Origin: a virus
Strand: one strand, 5' to 3'
DNA: 25,106 bases
IMG/VR virus record: IMGVR_UViG_3300044612_001184
Location: 1 to 25,106 of that record
Shown here: in pieces, positions 15,728 to 21,977 of the stretch
Layout of the letters: each line of letters opens with the position of its first letter
Numbering within the stretch: position 1 is the first letter of the stretch
The notes under the pieces: model-generated
Seen by the model: the letters and a program-made list of their open reading frames with translations, nothing else
Database searches by the model: none
What the model was told of the DNA's origin: nothing
Translations under genes and position numbers: made by a program

Positions 15728-18691
15728 CTAAATTGCTAATAGAGGTATTTTATAGTTAGCTCCATTGATTCTAACTGTCCAAGTTCTGTTAGGTGTGATT
15801 GTTTCTGTAGCTATTGCTCCTGCATTAGTTCCAGAAGATCCAACTACAAATTGATTATCTGCTGTTGCTGTTGCACCATACCCCAATATAACTGAACCAG
15901 TAAAGTTTCCTGAAAATGTAGTAGCACCTAATGCAGAGTTTTTAGATCCTGTTGAATTATCAGTTATAGCACTTTCACCAATTCCTGTATTATTATTACC
16001 CGTTGTGTTAGCCAACAGAGACCCTTGACCTAAACTAGAATTACCACCACCAGTTGTATTATTAACTAATGCTGATTCACCCACACTAACATTTGTCATA
16101 CCTGTGGTATTAGAAAATAAAGCTCTTCTACCAACCGCAGTATTAAATGATGCTGTAGTACTATTAGTTAATGCTTGATATCCTACACCAACATTTTGAT
16201 TACCAGTTGTACTTAATCGCAATACTTGATGTCCTATAGCAATATTATTATTACTTGTAGAGTTTCTTAGTGCTTCATTACCAATTCCAATATTATGATT
16301 ACCTGTATTAGCAAACATAGTTTCAAGACCTATGGCAACATTGTTATATCCAAAAGATGCAGTTCCTCCAGCAACAGCTGTTCCAATTGCAACTGAATTA
16401 TAACCATTTATATCACTAGTTAATGCGCTACTACCTATAGCTATAATATTACCACCTGCAGTATTATTATATAAAGCTGATTTACCAATACCAATTTTAG
16501 ATGAACCTGTAGTATTACTTACTACAGCACTTTCTCCTACAGCAACATTATCAGTACCGGTTGTATTATTTAATAAAGAAACTGTACCAATTGCTACATT
16601 ACGTGTTCCAGTAGTATTATTTTGTAAAGCTGCATTACCAACTGCTGTATTTCTATTAGCAGTAGTATTTGTAGATAATGCTCCTCTACCTACACCAACA
16701 TTTTCTTCACCTGTAGTATTTGTTGCTAAAGCACCATCTCCAACTGCTGTATTTAATCTACCAGTTGTATTAGCATATAAAGCAGAAACTCCAATAGCAA
16801 CATTAGAAAATCCTGTTGTATTTGCATATAATGTTTGATTACCTATAGCAACATTTTGATAACCTGTAGTATTACTATATAAACTATTTTTACCAAGTGC
16901 TACATTTGAATAACCAGTAGTATTATTATATATAGAGTTACCACCAACGGCTGTATTATCAATACCTGTTGTATTTGAATATAATGCTTGATATCCAATT
17001 GCTGTATTTTGTACACCAGTTGTATTAGACCGTAATGTTAAATATCCTACACCAGTATTATAATCACCATTTGTTACACGCAATGCTTCACTACCTATGG
17101 CAGTATTTCCAGTTGCTGTTGTAAGATTATATAAAGTTTGATAACCAATACTAACATTGTGTCCACCTGTAGTATTAGATAACATTGACCAATAACCTAT
17201 TGCTACGTTTCTAAAACCAGTAGTATTTTCACGTAATGCTTCAATACCAATTGCAATATTTTGAAAACCTGATGTATTTTGTCTTGCACTGTAATAACCT
17301 AATCCAATATTACTATTACCTGTTGTGTTATATTGTAGAGCTCCTTCACCAATTGCTGCATTTTGTTGACCTGTTGTGTTACTTTGTAAACTTACATTAC
17401 CTATTGCTAGATTAACATTACCAGTTGTATTTGCAAATAATGCTGCATTTCCAATTGCAATATTACCACCTCCTGTAGTGTTACTAAATGCTGCTTGATA
17501 TCCAAATGCTACATTTGCAGCACCTGTTGTATTAGATCTAAGTGCTGTATGACCAAATGCACTATTATAACTACCTGTACTATTAGATACTAATGAATAA
17601 TACCCGAATGAACTATTGTAACTACCTGTTGTATTTGGAAGCATTGCTCTATAACCAAAAGCACTGTTAAAAGAACCTGTAGTATTATTATTTAAAGTCT
17701 GGAATCCTACAGCTGTATTTTCTAAACCTGTAGTATTAGCTCTTAATGCCGCATATCCTACAGCAACCATTTGACCAGAAGTATTATTTCTTAAAGCTTC
17801 ATTACCTACTGCAACACTAGCTGTATTTGTTGTATTTGAACGTAATGCTTGATATCCAAGAGCAACATTTTCACTACCAATTGTATTTTCATACAAACTT
17901 TCAAAACCTCCTGATAAGTTACGTACACCTGATGTATTTCTAAAAGAACTATATGATCCTACTGTTGTATTCTCATATCCTGTAGTATTTGCTGTAGATG
18001 ATCCTATACCTACAGCAACATTATTATTACCAGTTGTGTTTTGATTCAGTGTACTAGTACCAATTGCAGTATTATAATTACCTGTAGTATTATATTCCAT
18101 TGCATATGTACCAACAGCAGTGTTTGCAAGAGCATTGCTATACTCTAATGTTCTGAAACCAATTGCGATGTTTGCTTGACCTGATGAATTTGATGATAGG
18201 GCTTTCCAACCAATAGCTAAATTTTGATAGCCAGTGGTATTTGATTGTAATGCAAACTCACCAAAAGTTAAGTTAGTAGTTTGATTACCATTACCGTTAT
18301 TCCAGAATGTCTTATTTGATTCATTATACTCAAGAAAACTAGGTAAACCAGCTACTATATTACCACCTCCTAAAATAGAGTTACCATTAATAGTTGCTAA
18401 GTTTAATGATATACATGCACCAGGACCTGCTGGTAAATTACATCCGTTAATATTCCAACCTTGTCCTTCAAATTTTATGTTTTGTGTTTGAATTGGAGGA
18501 TTTCCGTATGCATCATATACATTTATTTTACCACCTAATTGAGATTTTAATGTCTCAAATGTTACACCAAGTATGTTACCTTTTAAACTTGATCCTACTG
18601 TTAAAGGTAAGACAGCATTATTTGGTACATTTGTAATAATATTTTGGGATGTTATAGGGTACCCAAAATTAAATTGTCCTGTAAAACTCAT
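15728..18691 (-). CDS. Giant repeat fibre/adhesin with about 46 head-type repeats (987 residues)
   Basis: The first 150 residues are a unique N-terminal part (MSFTGQFNFGYPITSQNIIT...), presumably for virion attachment. Residues 151-929 are about 46 tandem units of 17 residues with consensus NTTGxxNxAIGxxALxx, the pattern of YadA-like trimeric beta-roll heads. The last 58 residues end in RTWTVRINGANYKIPLLAI, shared with the 319-residue protein. Such long beta-rolls form stiff fibres in trimers. No chaperone-type or enzymatic domain is visible. Units vary at several positions, so this is an old or diversifying array rather than a fresh amplification. Host recognition is inferred. Confidence 0.8.
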   Translation of the reverse strand: MSFTGQFNFGYPITSQNIITNVPNNAVLPLTVGSSLKGNILGVTFETLKSQLGGKINVYDAYGNPPIQTQNIKFEGQGWNINGCNLPAGPGACISLNLATINGNSILGGGNIVAGLPSFLEYNESNKTFWNNGNGNQTTNLTFGEFALQSNTTGYQNLAIGWKALSSNSSGQANIAIGFRTLEYSNALANTAVGTYAMEYNTTGNYNTAIGTSTLNQNTTGNNNVAVGIGSSTANTTGYENTTVGSYSSFRNTSGVRNLSGGFESLYENTIGSENVALGYQALRSNTTNTASVAVGNEALRNNTSGQMVAVGYAALRANTTGLENTAVGFQTLNNNTTGSFNSAFGYRAMLPNTTGSYNSSFGYYSLVSNSTGSYNSAFGHTALRSNTTGAANVAFGYQAAFSNTTGGGNIAIGNAALFANTTGNVNLAIGNVSLQSNTTGQQNAAIGEGALQYNTTGNSNIGLGYYSARQNTSGFQNIAIGIEALRENTTGFRNVAIGYWSMLSNTTGGHNVSIGYQTLYNLTTATGNTAIGSEALRVTNGDYNTGVGYLTLRSNTTGVQNTAIGYQALYSNTTGIDNTAVGGNSIYNNTTGYSNVALGKNSLYSNTTGYQNVAIGNQTLYANTTGFSNVAIGVSALYANTTGRLNTAVGDGALATNTTGEENVGVGRGALSTNTTANRNTAVGNAALQNNTTGTRNVAIGTVSLLNNTTGTDNVAVGESAVVSNTTGSSKIGIGKSALYNNTAGGNIIAIGSSALTSDINGYNSVAIGTAVAGGTASFGYNNVAIGLETMFANTGNHNIGIGNEALRNSTSNNNIAIGHQVLRLSTTGNQNVGVGYQALTNSTTASFNTAVGRRALFSNTTGMTNVSVGESALVNNTTGGGNSSLGQGSLLANTTGNNNTGIGESAITDNSTGSKNSALGATTFSGNFTGSVILGYGATATADNQFVVGSSGTNAGAIATETITPNRTWTVRINGANYKIPLLAI
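15905..18241 (-). repeat. About 46 tandem 51-base coding repeats
   Basis: The DNA for residues 151-929 of the 987-residue fibre repeats with a 51-base period, each unit containing a variant of AATACTACAGG (Asn-Thr-Thr-Gly). Most units are exactly 17 codons; a few are 15, 16 or 20. Copy number could change by recombination or polymerase slippage. It is coding and is not a CRISPR array: there are no alternating spacers. Confidence 0.85.
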
Positions 18692-18703
18692 ATCTCTATT
18701 TTA

Positions 18704-18997
18704 TTAATTTAGTGCTTCCCAAGTAACACCGTTATACACTTTAGCTTTTTTTAATGTTGAATCAAAATACATTTGACCAGCAACTGCTGTACCAACTACA
18801 GCCTCAACAGCTGCATTGTTTACAAAACTTGGTAATTTAGGAACGGTTGGTATTAGATCTGATTTTTTTATTGCAACAGTAAGGTACTTATCATCCCTTT
18901 TAGGATCTAGTTCACCCACTGCAATTAAGGCATCATCACTGGCAGATGTAATTATTCTTCCATCTTTCTTCCAGTTGAACCAATTTAATATATCCAT
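18704..18997 (-). CDS. Short fibre-module protein (97 residues)
   Basis: The start is set at the ATG at 18997 (MDILNWFNWKKDGRIITS). Extending upstream needs an ATT start at 19078 inside a terminator hairpin and would add hydrophobic residues translated from noncoding AT-rich DNA. The N-terminal 50 residues match those of the 319-residue fibre (both with DPKRDDxYL). The rest (AVVGTAVAGQMYFDSTLKKAKVYNGVTWEAL) is the short beta motif often found where fibre proteins display label-like repeats. It is the first gene of the repeat-fibre operon. It may be a fibre-base adaptor or the remnant of a longer fibre. Confidence 0.7.
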   Translation of the reverse strand: MDILNWFNWKKDGRIITSASDDALIAVGELDPKRDDKYLTVAIKKSDLIPTVPKLPSFVNNAAVEAVVGTAVAGQMYFDSTLKKAKVYNGVTWEALN

Positions 18998-19022
18998 TAT
19001 TAAAAAATTTATATAAACATTA

Positions 19023-19039
19023 TTAATAATATACAAAAA
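19023..19039 (-). promoter_or_regulatory. Candidate late-promoter motif before the repeat-fibre operon
   Basis: Leftward, TTTTTTGTATATTATTA lies 26 bases before the ATG at 18997 and directly after a terminator. It is the third copy of the T-run plus GTATATTA pattern. Confidence 0.45.
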
Positions 19040-19047
19040 AGTTTTGA

Positions 19048-19075
19048 TAAAAAAAAGCCCCGGTAAAAACCAGGG
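19048..19075 (-). terminator. Strong intrinsic terminator before the fibre block
   Basis: Leftward, GCCCTGGT pairs with ACCGGGGC (one mismatch) around a four-base loop and is followed by eight T. It ends the small-gene operon that starts near 21331 and separates it from the fibre genes. Confidence 0.88.
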
Positions 19076-19096
19076 CAATTTTTATAAATAAAAAAT

Positions 19097-19303
19097 TTAA
19101 ATCAATGCTACTGTGCAAACAATTCCAAGTATAAATGATATAATGCACATTGCTAATATTGTTAAGTTTGCTTTAGCAGTCTTCTCAGTATCTTCTTGCC
19201 ACATGTTGTAGACTTTGTTATACACTGGAGTGCGCCAAAAGTTTTGTAGTTCATACAGAACATACAAAGCAACTAAACCTATTAACATATATAAAACAAT
19301 CAT
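19097..19303 (-). CDS. Small two-span membrane protein
   Basis: The 68-residue product has hydrophobic segments at both ends, about residues 2-19 (IVLYMLIGLVALYVLYEL) and 46-68 (NLTILAMCIISFILGIVCTV), joined by a charged loop (RTPVYNKVYNMWQEDTEKTA). It overlaps the DUF3310-like gene by four bases (ATGA). A second holin, a superinfection-exclusion protein or another inner-membrane modifier are all possible. Nothing in the sequence picks one, and the lysis cassette already has its own holin candidate. Confidence 0.75.
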   Translation of the reverse strand: MIVLYMLIGLVALYVLYELQNFWRTPVYNKVYNMWQEDTEKTAKANLTILAMCIISFILGIVCTVALI

Positions 19304-19677
19304 AAACTATCAATCCTTCGCTGCAAATATACTAAAGCTTTTTGTAAATCCTCTTTAGTTTTAGTAGAATCTTTCTTACCAGCTCTTGCAACATACTTAA
19401 TTACGTTACCTAAATAGAAGTCTTTATCAAGTTCCCATGCTTCCAAAACTTTGAAAACTTCGTACTTAGCATCAGCACCACCATAATGCTTTGGTCTTAA
19501 TGCATCTGGTTGTGGAGTAGGAGATGTAATGTTGGTCCATTTAGGCATGTTGTCCAATATTCTTTTACTATAATCTTGAGGATCAACCCACTTAGGCTCT
19601 TCAGTAACACTTATATTTGTTTTTTTCAAATCTTTCATAACAGCTCTATTATACTGTTCATAACGTAATTCATTCAT
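19300..19677 (-). CDS. DUF3310-like protein (125 residues)
   Basis: The last 70 residues carry the DUF3310 pattern: PKHYGG, then FKVLEAWELDKDFYLGNVIK, YVARAGKKDSTKTKEDLQKA and a closing YLQRRID. This family is widespread in phages, sometimes annotated as nucleotide-kinase-like, but its biochemical role is not established to my knowledge. I chose the ATG at 19677, one base after the GroES-like stop. A longer frame needs a TTG start inside that gene. The N-terminal 55 residues are variable and charged. Confidence 0.75.
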   Translation of the reverse strand: MNELRYEQYNRAVMKDLKKTNISVTEEPKWVDPQDYSKRILDNMPKWTNITSPTPQPDALRPKHYGGADAKYEVFKVLEAWELDKDFYLGNVIKYVARAGKKDSTKTKEDLQKALVYLQRRIDSL

Positions 19678-19678
19678 C

Positions 19679-19954
19679 TTAGTATACAATGGCAATATCA
19701 AACTCTTTTACTAACAACTTAATCTTACCATCTAGATCTATCTTCTCTGCTCCTTCTAAAGCAAATGTTTGAACATATACTTTGTCCCCAGCTTTTACTT
19801 TCTCTACTTCATCTCCCACAGCATGAATTTCTAACTGTGTCCATTTCTTGATAGCTTCTTTCTCGCGCTCAGCTTCTTGTGCTGGTGATAACTCTACCGC
19901 TGCTTTCTTAATCTCAGGTACGTTAATCAAAATTCTTTTTCCTAATAATTTCAT
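19679..19954 (-). CDS. GroES-like co-chaperonin
   Basis: The 91-residue protein has the Cpn10 layout: an opening strand (LLGKRILINVPEI), then AVGDEVEKVKAGDKVYVQ, which parallels the conserved G-x-V-K-x-GD-x-V core, and a closing strand (LLVKEFDIAIVY). Phages that carry a GroES-like protein (T4 gp31 is the known case) use it to redirect host GroEL to fold their capsid protein. The presumed mobile loop (residues about 16-36) is long, charged and lacks the usual Ile-Val-Leu tripeptide, so GroEL docking may differ. It lies seven bases upstream of the DUF3310-like gene in a run of tightly packed genes. Confidence 0.75.
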   Translation of the reverse strand: MKLLGKRILINVPEIKKAAVELSPAQEAEREKEAIKKWTQLEIHAVGDEVEKVKAGDKVYVQTFALEGAEKIDLDGKIKLLVKEFDIAIVY

Positions 19955-19960
19955 GATTTC

Positions 19961-20245
19961 TTATTTAAATGTTATAACTTTTACTACGGCCATTTGTGCA
20001 CTTACTAATTCACCTACCGCATGGTCAAATAGTAAACTTTTAATTGGATTTCCTGGTCCTTCTTGGTAGGTGTCTTTAAGAATGTTAGCTGCTTCTGCAA
20101 ACAATTCTTTTACTTTAGCTACACCAGCATCATTAGATGGATTGAACTCAATCCCTACTAACTGCTCACCAAATGAAAGTACCTTAGTCTCATTCATTCC
20201 AACTACTTCTGGTAAATCATTACCAATCTCTACTGTGTTACTCAT
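19961..20245 (-). CDS. Acb2/Tad1-hairpin-like small protein, candidate anti-defence
   Basis: The start is set at the ATG at 20245, which shares a base with the preceding stop (TAATG), giving 94 residues. A longer frame to 20284 exists. Residues 23-93 follow a pattern I recall from small phage proteins annotated with an Acb2/Tad1 helical-hairpin domain: LSFGEQLVGIEFNPSND, a helix ending in LFAEAANILKD, and HAVGELVSAQMAVVKVITF. Acb2 and Tad1 sequester cyclic nucleotide signals of CBASS and Thoeris defences. The match is from memory, and many proteins with this hairpin are untested, so anti-defence is a hypothesis. Confidence 0.6.
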   Translation of the reverse strand: MSNTVEIGNDLPEVVGMNETKVLSFGEQLVGIEFNPSNDAGVAKVKELFAEAANILKDTYQEGPGNPIKSLLFDHAVGELVSAQMAVVKVITFK

Positions 20246-20328
20246 TACTTTTTTGTTTTGTTGATTAATAACCATTGAAGCCATCCTTTCAAAGCTTCCA
20301 ATCTTAACTTGTTACTTGTCTTACTCAT
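20245..20328 (-). CDS. 27-residue ORF coupled to the Acb2/Tad1-like gene
   Basis: An ATG at 20328 opens a 27-codon frame (MSKTSNKLRLEALKGWLQWL...) whose TAA shares a base with the next ATG (TAATG). Exact coupling to both neighbours (the gap to the upstream gene is two bases) favours translation. The peptide is basic and amphipathic. It could be a leader peptide that sets expression of the next gene or a tiny protein. With so few codons it may also be chance. Confidence 0.4.
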   Translation of the reverse strand: MSKTSNKLRLEALKGWLQWLLINKTKK

Positions 20329-20330
20329 AC

Positions 20331-20609
20331 TTATTTATTTTGTGTTCTTTTTACTTTTACAAACTTACTATCAAATTCATCTGGTGTATGAACAGTAAGT
20401 AATCCCTCAGCATCTTTCACAATATAATCATTGTGATCTACTCTCTTTGGACCAATGAATGTCTCTATATAAAGAGCCAGCACATTAGTATTTACAGGCT
20501 TGATAAACTCAGCCTTTCTCCCAGCAAAATCATAAACAGATTCTCTATCATCTTCTTTGTGTTGAAGCACATCAAAAAAATCGGGCTTCTTCATACATCT
20601 TTCAACCAT
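20331..20609 (-). CDS. Unknown 92-residue phage protein
   Basis: The product is soluble and mixed alpha/beta. Its end, DYIVKDAEGLLTVHTPDEFD followed by SKFVKV, resembles the closing segment of a phage protein family (pattern D-W/Y-I-V-x-G-x2-G...P-x2-F) that I cannot assign a function. It overlaps the preceding gene by one base (TAATG), so I accept the first ATG even though another Met lies five residues in. It belongs to the operon that encodes the metallopeptidase- and GroES-like proteins. Confidence 0.7.
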   Translation of the reverse strand: MVERCMKKPDFFDVLQHKEDDRESVYDFAGRKAEFIKPVNTNVLALYIETFIGPKRVDHNDYIVKDAEGLLTVHTPDEFDSKFVKVKRTQNK

Positions 20610-20854
20610 TATGCATCAAATTTATTATTCATAAAATTACCAGGAAGCTCATCTACTTCTTGGAAGTCTTCTTCAAAGTCTCTTGCTAATAAATCAAATT
20701 TTGCTTTTTCTAATAAACCTACCAGAACTGGAATAGACATCTTATTAACTTTGGCTATTCTTACCTCAAATGTATTGTCAACATTTGAAACAATTTCCAA
20801 AAGAGTAATAGGTTCTTTACTCTTACTGTTTTTGTTACTCTTACTGTTTTTCAT
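20609..20854 (-). CDS. Unknown 81-residue protein with basic Ser/Asn/Lys-rich start
   Basis: The first 14 residues (MKNSKSNKNSKSKE) are low-complexity and basic. The rest is a compact helical/beta domain (LLEIVSNVDNTFEVRIAKVN, VLVGLLEKAKFDLLARDFEE) with an acidic stretch near the end. No family is recognised. It starts downstream of a TATATTTG promoter box and runs into the next gene through a one-base TAATG overlap. Confidence 0.65.
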   Translation of the reverse strand: MKNSKSNKNSKSKEPITLLEIVSNVDNTFEVRIAKVNKMSIPVLVGLLEKAKFDLLARDFEEDFQEVDELPGNFMNNKFDA

Positions 20855-20873
20855 TAGTTGTTTGTTGGTTCAA

Positions 20874-20881
20874 CAAATATA
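20874..20881 (-). promoter_or_regulatory. Bacteroidetes-type -7 box (TATATTTG)
   Basis: Leftward, TATATTTG fits TAnnTTTG and lies 20 bases before the ATG at 20854, in the 33-base gap after the metallopeptidase-like gene. The -33 region is only T-rich, so this may be a secondary internal promoter. Confidence 0.4.
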
Positions 20882-20887
20882 GAAAAA

Positions 20888-21331
20888 TTATTTACTAAAA
20901 AAATTCTTTTTTGGTTGTTCTTTTTTATCAAGACCAAGCTTCTCAATAATCTTATTAGCTTCATCTTCAGCAAAGGTAATGGCTTCTTCTTCAGTATCCT
21001 TGATATTATAGTTATCTAAAAGTATGGCCATGTGCATAGTCTCATGCATTATAGCTGTACATTTTTGTGTAAGGCTGTATTTATTAAATGTTCCTAGGTT
21101 GATAAATAAGAATGGTTTATGTGGTGCTTTAGCAGTAAGCTTCTTGTCAGCTGGGTCATAGTTACTCCATCCATAAATGTATACACCATTTCCAACAGTC
21201 TTGTCTACTTCTTCTGCCTGAGCATCTTTACGGTTTAATCCGTGCATTTCATCTACCTTGTAATAATCAAATATCTCGGTAGCATTGTTACCCGCAAGGA
21301 AAACATACTTTCCCATGTCTATCTTTTTCAT
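20888..21331 (-). CDS. HExxH zinc-metallopeptidase-like protein
   Basis: The 147-residue product contains CTAIMHETMHMAILLDN, giving H96-E97-x2-H100, the zincin active-site motif. About 14-22 residues later, EEEAITFAEDEAN could supply the third zinc ligand, as in ImmA/IrrE-type peptidases (E-x2-A-x2-F-A). It lacks a signal peptide, so it would act in the cytoplasm. The fold before the active site (GVYIYGWSNYD...PFLFINLGTF) is consistent with a small gluzincin. Candidate targets are host regulators or phage structural proteins; none is shown. It heads a leftward operon with its own -7 box. Confidence 0.7.
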   Translation of the reverse strand: MKKIDMGKYVFLAGNNATEIFDYYKVDEMHGLNRKDAQAEEVDKTVGNGVYIYGWSNYDPADKKLTAKAPHKPFLFINLGTFNKYSLTQKCTAIMHETMHMAILLDNYNIKDTEEEAITFAEDEANKIIEKLGLDKKEQPKKNFFSK

Positions 21332-21350
21332 ACAGTAAAATTTAATAACG

Positions 21351-21358
21351 CAAAGATA
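21351..21358 (-). promoter_or_regulatory. Bacteroidetes-type -7 box (TATCTTTG)
   Basis: Leftward, TATCTTTG matches TAnnTTTG and lies 20 bases before the ATG at 21331, just after the T-run of a terminator. The -33 box is weak. It is the likely promoter of the metallopeptidase-to-membrane-protein operon. Confidence 0.5.
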
Positions 21359-21359
21359 T

Positions 21360-21405
21360 AAAAAAACCCAAGCAGTAATTCTTGATCAGAGAAACTTACT
21401 TGGGT
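21360..21405 (-). terminator. Terminator closing the tRNA/structured-RNA unit
   Basis: Leftward, ACCCAAG pairs with CTTGGGT. An inner helix (TAA/TTA and TTCT/AGAA) continues after small bulges, and seven T follow. It separates the tRNA transcript from the operon starting at 21331. Confidence 0.8.
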
Positions 21406-21525
21406 GTTGCTACAGTTATACTTGACAGCTTTCCTGTGCAGAGAAGGCCAGAGAGTGAGCGAGCAGATCTTACGGTATGCCCTCCTGGCACTGAGCCTGC
21501 AGATTCTATCTACAGGGATGGAGTG
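21406..21525 (-). ncRNA. Candidate structured noncoding RNA downstream of tRNA-Asn
   Basis: This 120-base tract between the tRNA and its terminator has no ORF. It is markedly richer in G+C than the genome around it: 48 of 86 bases in 21441-21526. Leftward it can fold CACT/AGTG enclosing the hairpin CTGTAG/CTGCAG, then GCCAGGAG/CTC(T)CTGGC, then a small ACAG/CTGT hairpin. High GC in an AT-rich phage and adjacency to a tRNA recall the stable RNAs C and D in the T4 tRNA cluster, whose roles are unclear. No known RNA family is recognised, and the strand is inferred from the tRNA and terminator. Confidence 0.5.
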
Positions 21526-21599
21526 CGCTTCTTCTAAGGCTCGAACTTAGGACCCCCAGATTAACAGTCTAGTGCTCTAACCAACTGAGCTAAAGAAGC
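21526..21599 (-). tRNA. tRNA-Asn (GTT anticodon)
   Basis: A complete 74-base cloverleaf is readable leftward: acceptor GCTTCTT/AAGAAGC, D-stem GCTC/GAGC, anticodon stem CTAGA/TCTGG with loop CTGTTAA, five-base variable loop, T-stem CTAAG/CTTAG with loop TTCGAGC, and discriminator G as expected for Asn. The anticodon GTT is at 21565-21563. CCA is not encoded. It would supply AAC/AAU decoding, apt for a phage whose longest gene is full of Asn codons. A terminator abuts its 5' end and a structured tract follows its 3' end. Confidence 0.97.
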
Positions 21600-21623
21600 A
21601 AAAACCCAGGTGAGGTACCTGGG
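21600..21623 (-). terminator. Hairpin with T-run abutting the tRNA 5' end
   Basis: Leftward, CCCAGGT pairs perfectly with ACCTGGG around a five-base loop, followed by five T and then the first tRNA base. It is a textbook terminator, yet no gene lies upstream on this strand, and the tRNA begins directly after it. Confidence 0.8.
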
Positions 21624-21757
21624 CTTTCATTATTAGGCATATGCGGAAACAGCCCAAAGAACGACACATGCAAATGTAATAACTTTTCCTACATCACATA
21701 TATTCTCTTAAAAATTTTTTATAAAAATTTTATGATCAGTAAAGACCCCCCCCACAT

Positions 21758-21787
21758 GTTACCAAGTGGTAACTTACCCCATGGTAA
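21758..21787. promoter_or_regulatory. Tandem dyads GTTACC-N4-GGTAAC and TTACC-N4-GGTAA
   Basis: Two perfect inverted repeats with four-base spacers lie back to back in the divergent region. The half-site and spacer resemble the array at 8751-8780. A dimeric repressor or activator binding both is plausible but unproven. Confidence 0.4.
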
Positions 21788-21910
21788 TATAGCTCTGAGA
21801 GATATGCTGGTATTTGGGTATTTGGGTTTACTATATGGAAGAGATGATGGTGGGTCCTCTATAAAGAGGTCCCGCCCCAACGCACAAGCCCCTCCACCCC
21901 CCACACAGTC

Positions 21911-21918
21911 CTAACCCT
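21911..21918 (+). promoter_or_regulatory. Degenerate CTAACCC motif copy
   Basis: CTAACCCT here is followed by GA rather than T. It is the least complete of six rightward copies and lies 56 bases before the complete copy at 21967. Confidence 0.25.
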
Positions 21919-21966
21919 GAACTCCATATGTATAATATTTAAATATATTTTTCTTCCAGAAAAATA

Positions 21967-21977
21967 CTAACCCTTAC
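21967..21977 (+). promoter_or_regulatory. CTAACCCTT motif before the 74-residue gene
   Basis: CTAACCCTTAC begins 39 bases before the ATG at 22006. The same motif precedes each of the next rightward units. It does not resemble the host TAnnTTTG box, which suggests a phage-specific promoter. Confidence 0.5.

Noticed and set aside
15905-18241. Possible CRISPR array from regular repeats
   Set aside because: The 51-base repeats are contiguous, in frame and coding, with no unique spacers.
20433-20882. 149-codon rightward frame
   Set aside because: It is antisense to two tightly coupled leftward genes and ends in a Leu/Phe run that mirrors the Lys/Asn/Ser-rich start of the 81-residue gene.
21732-21914. 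60-codon rightward frame and the opposing 61-codon frame (21904-21719) in the divergent region
   Set aside because: Both read as low-complexity Pro/Gly/Ser from C-runs and dyads, overlap each other fully, and lack the leader and motif arrangement of neighbouring genes.
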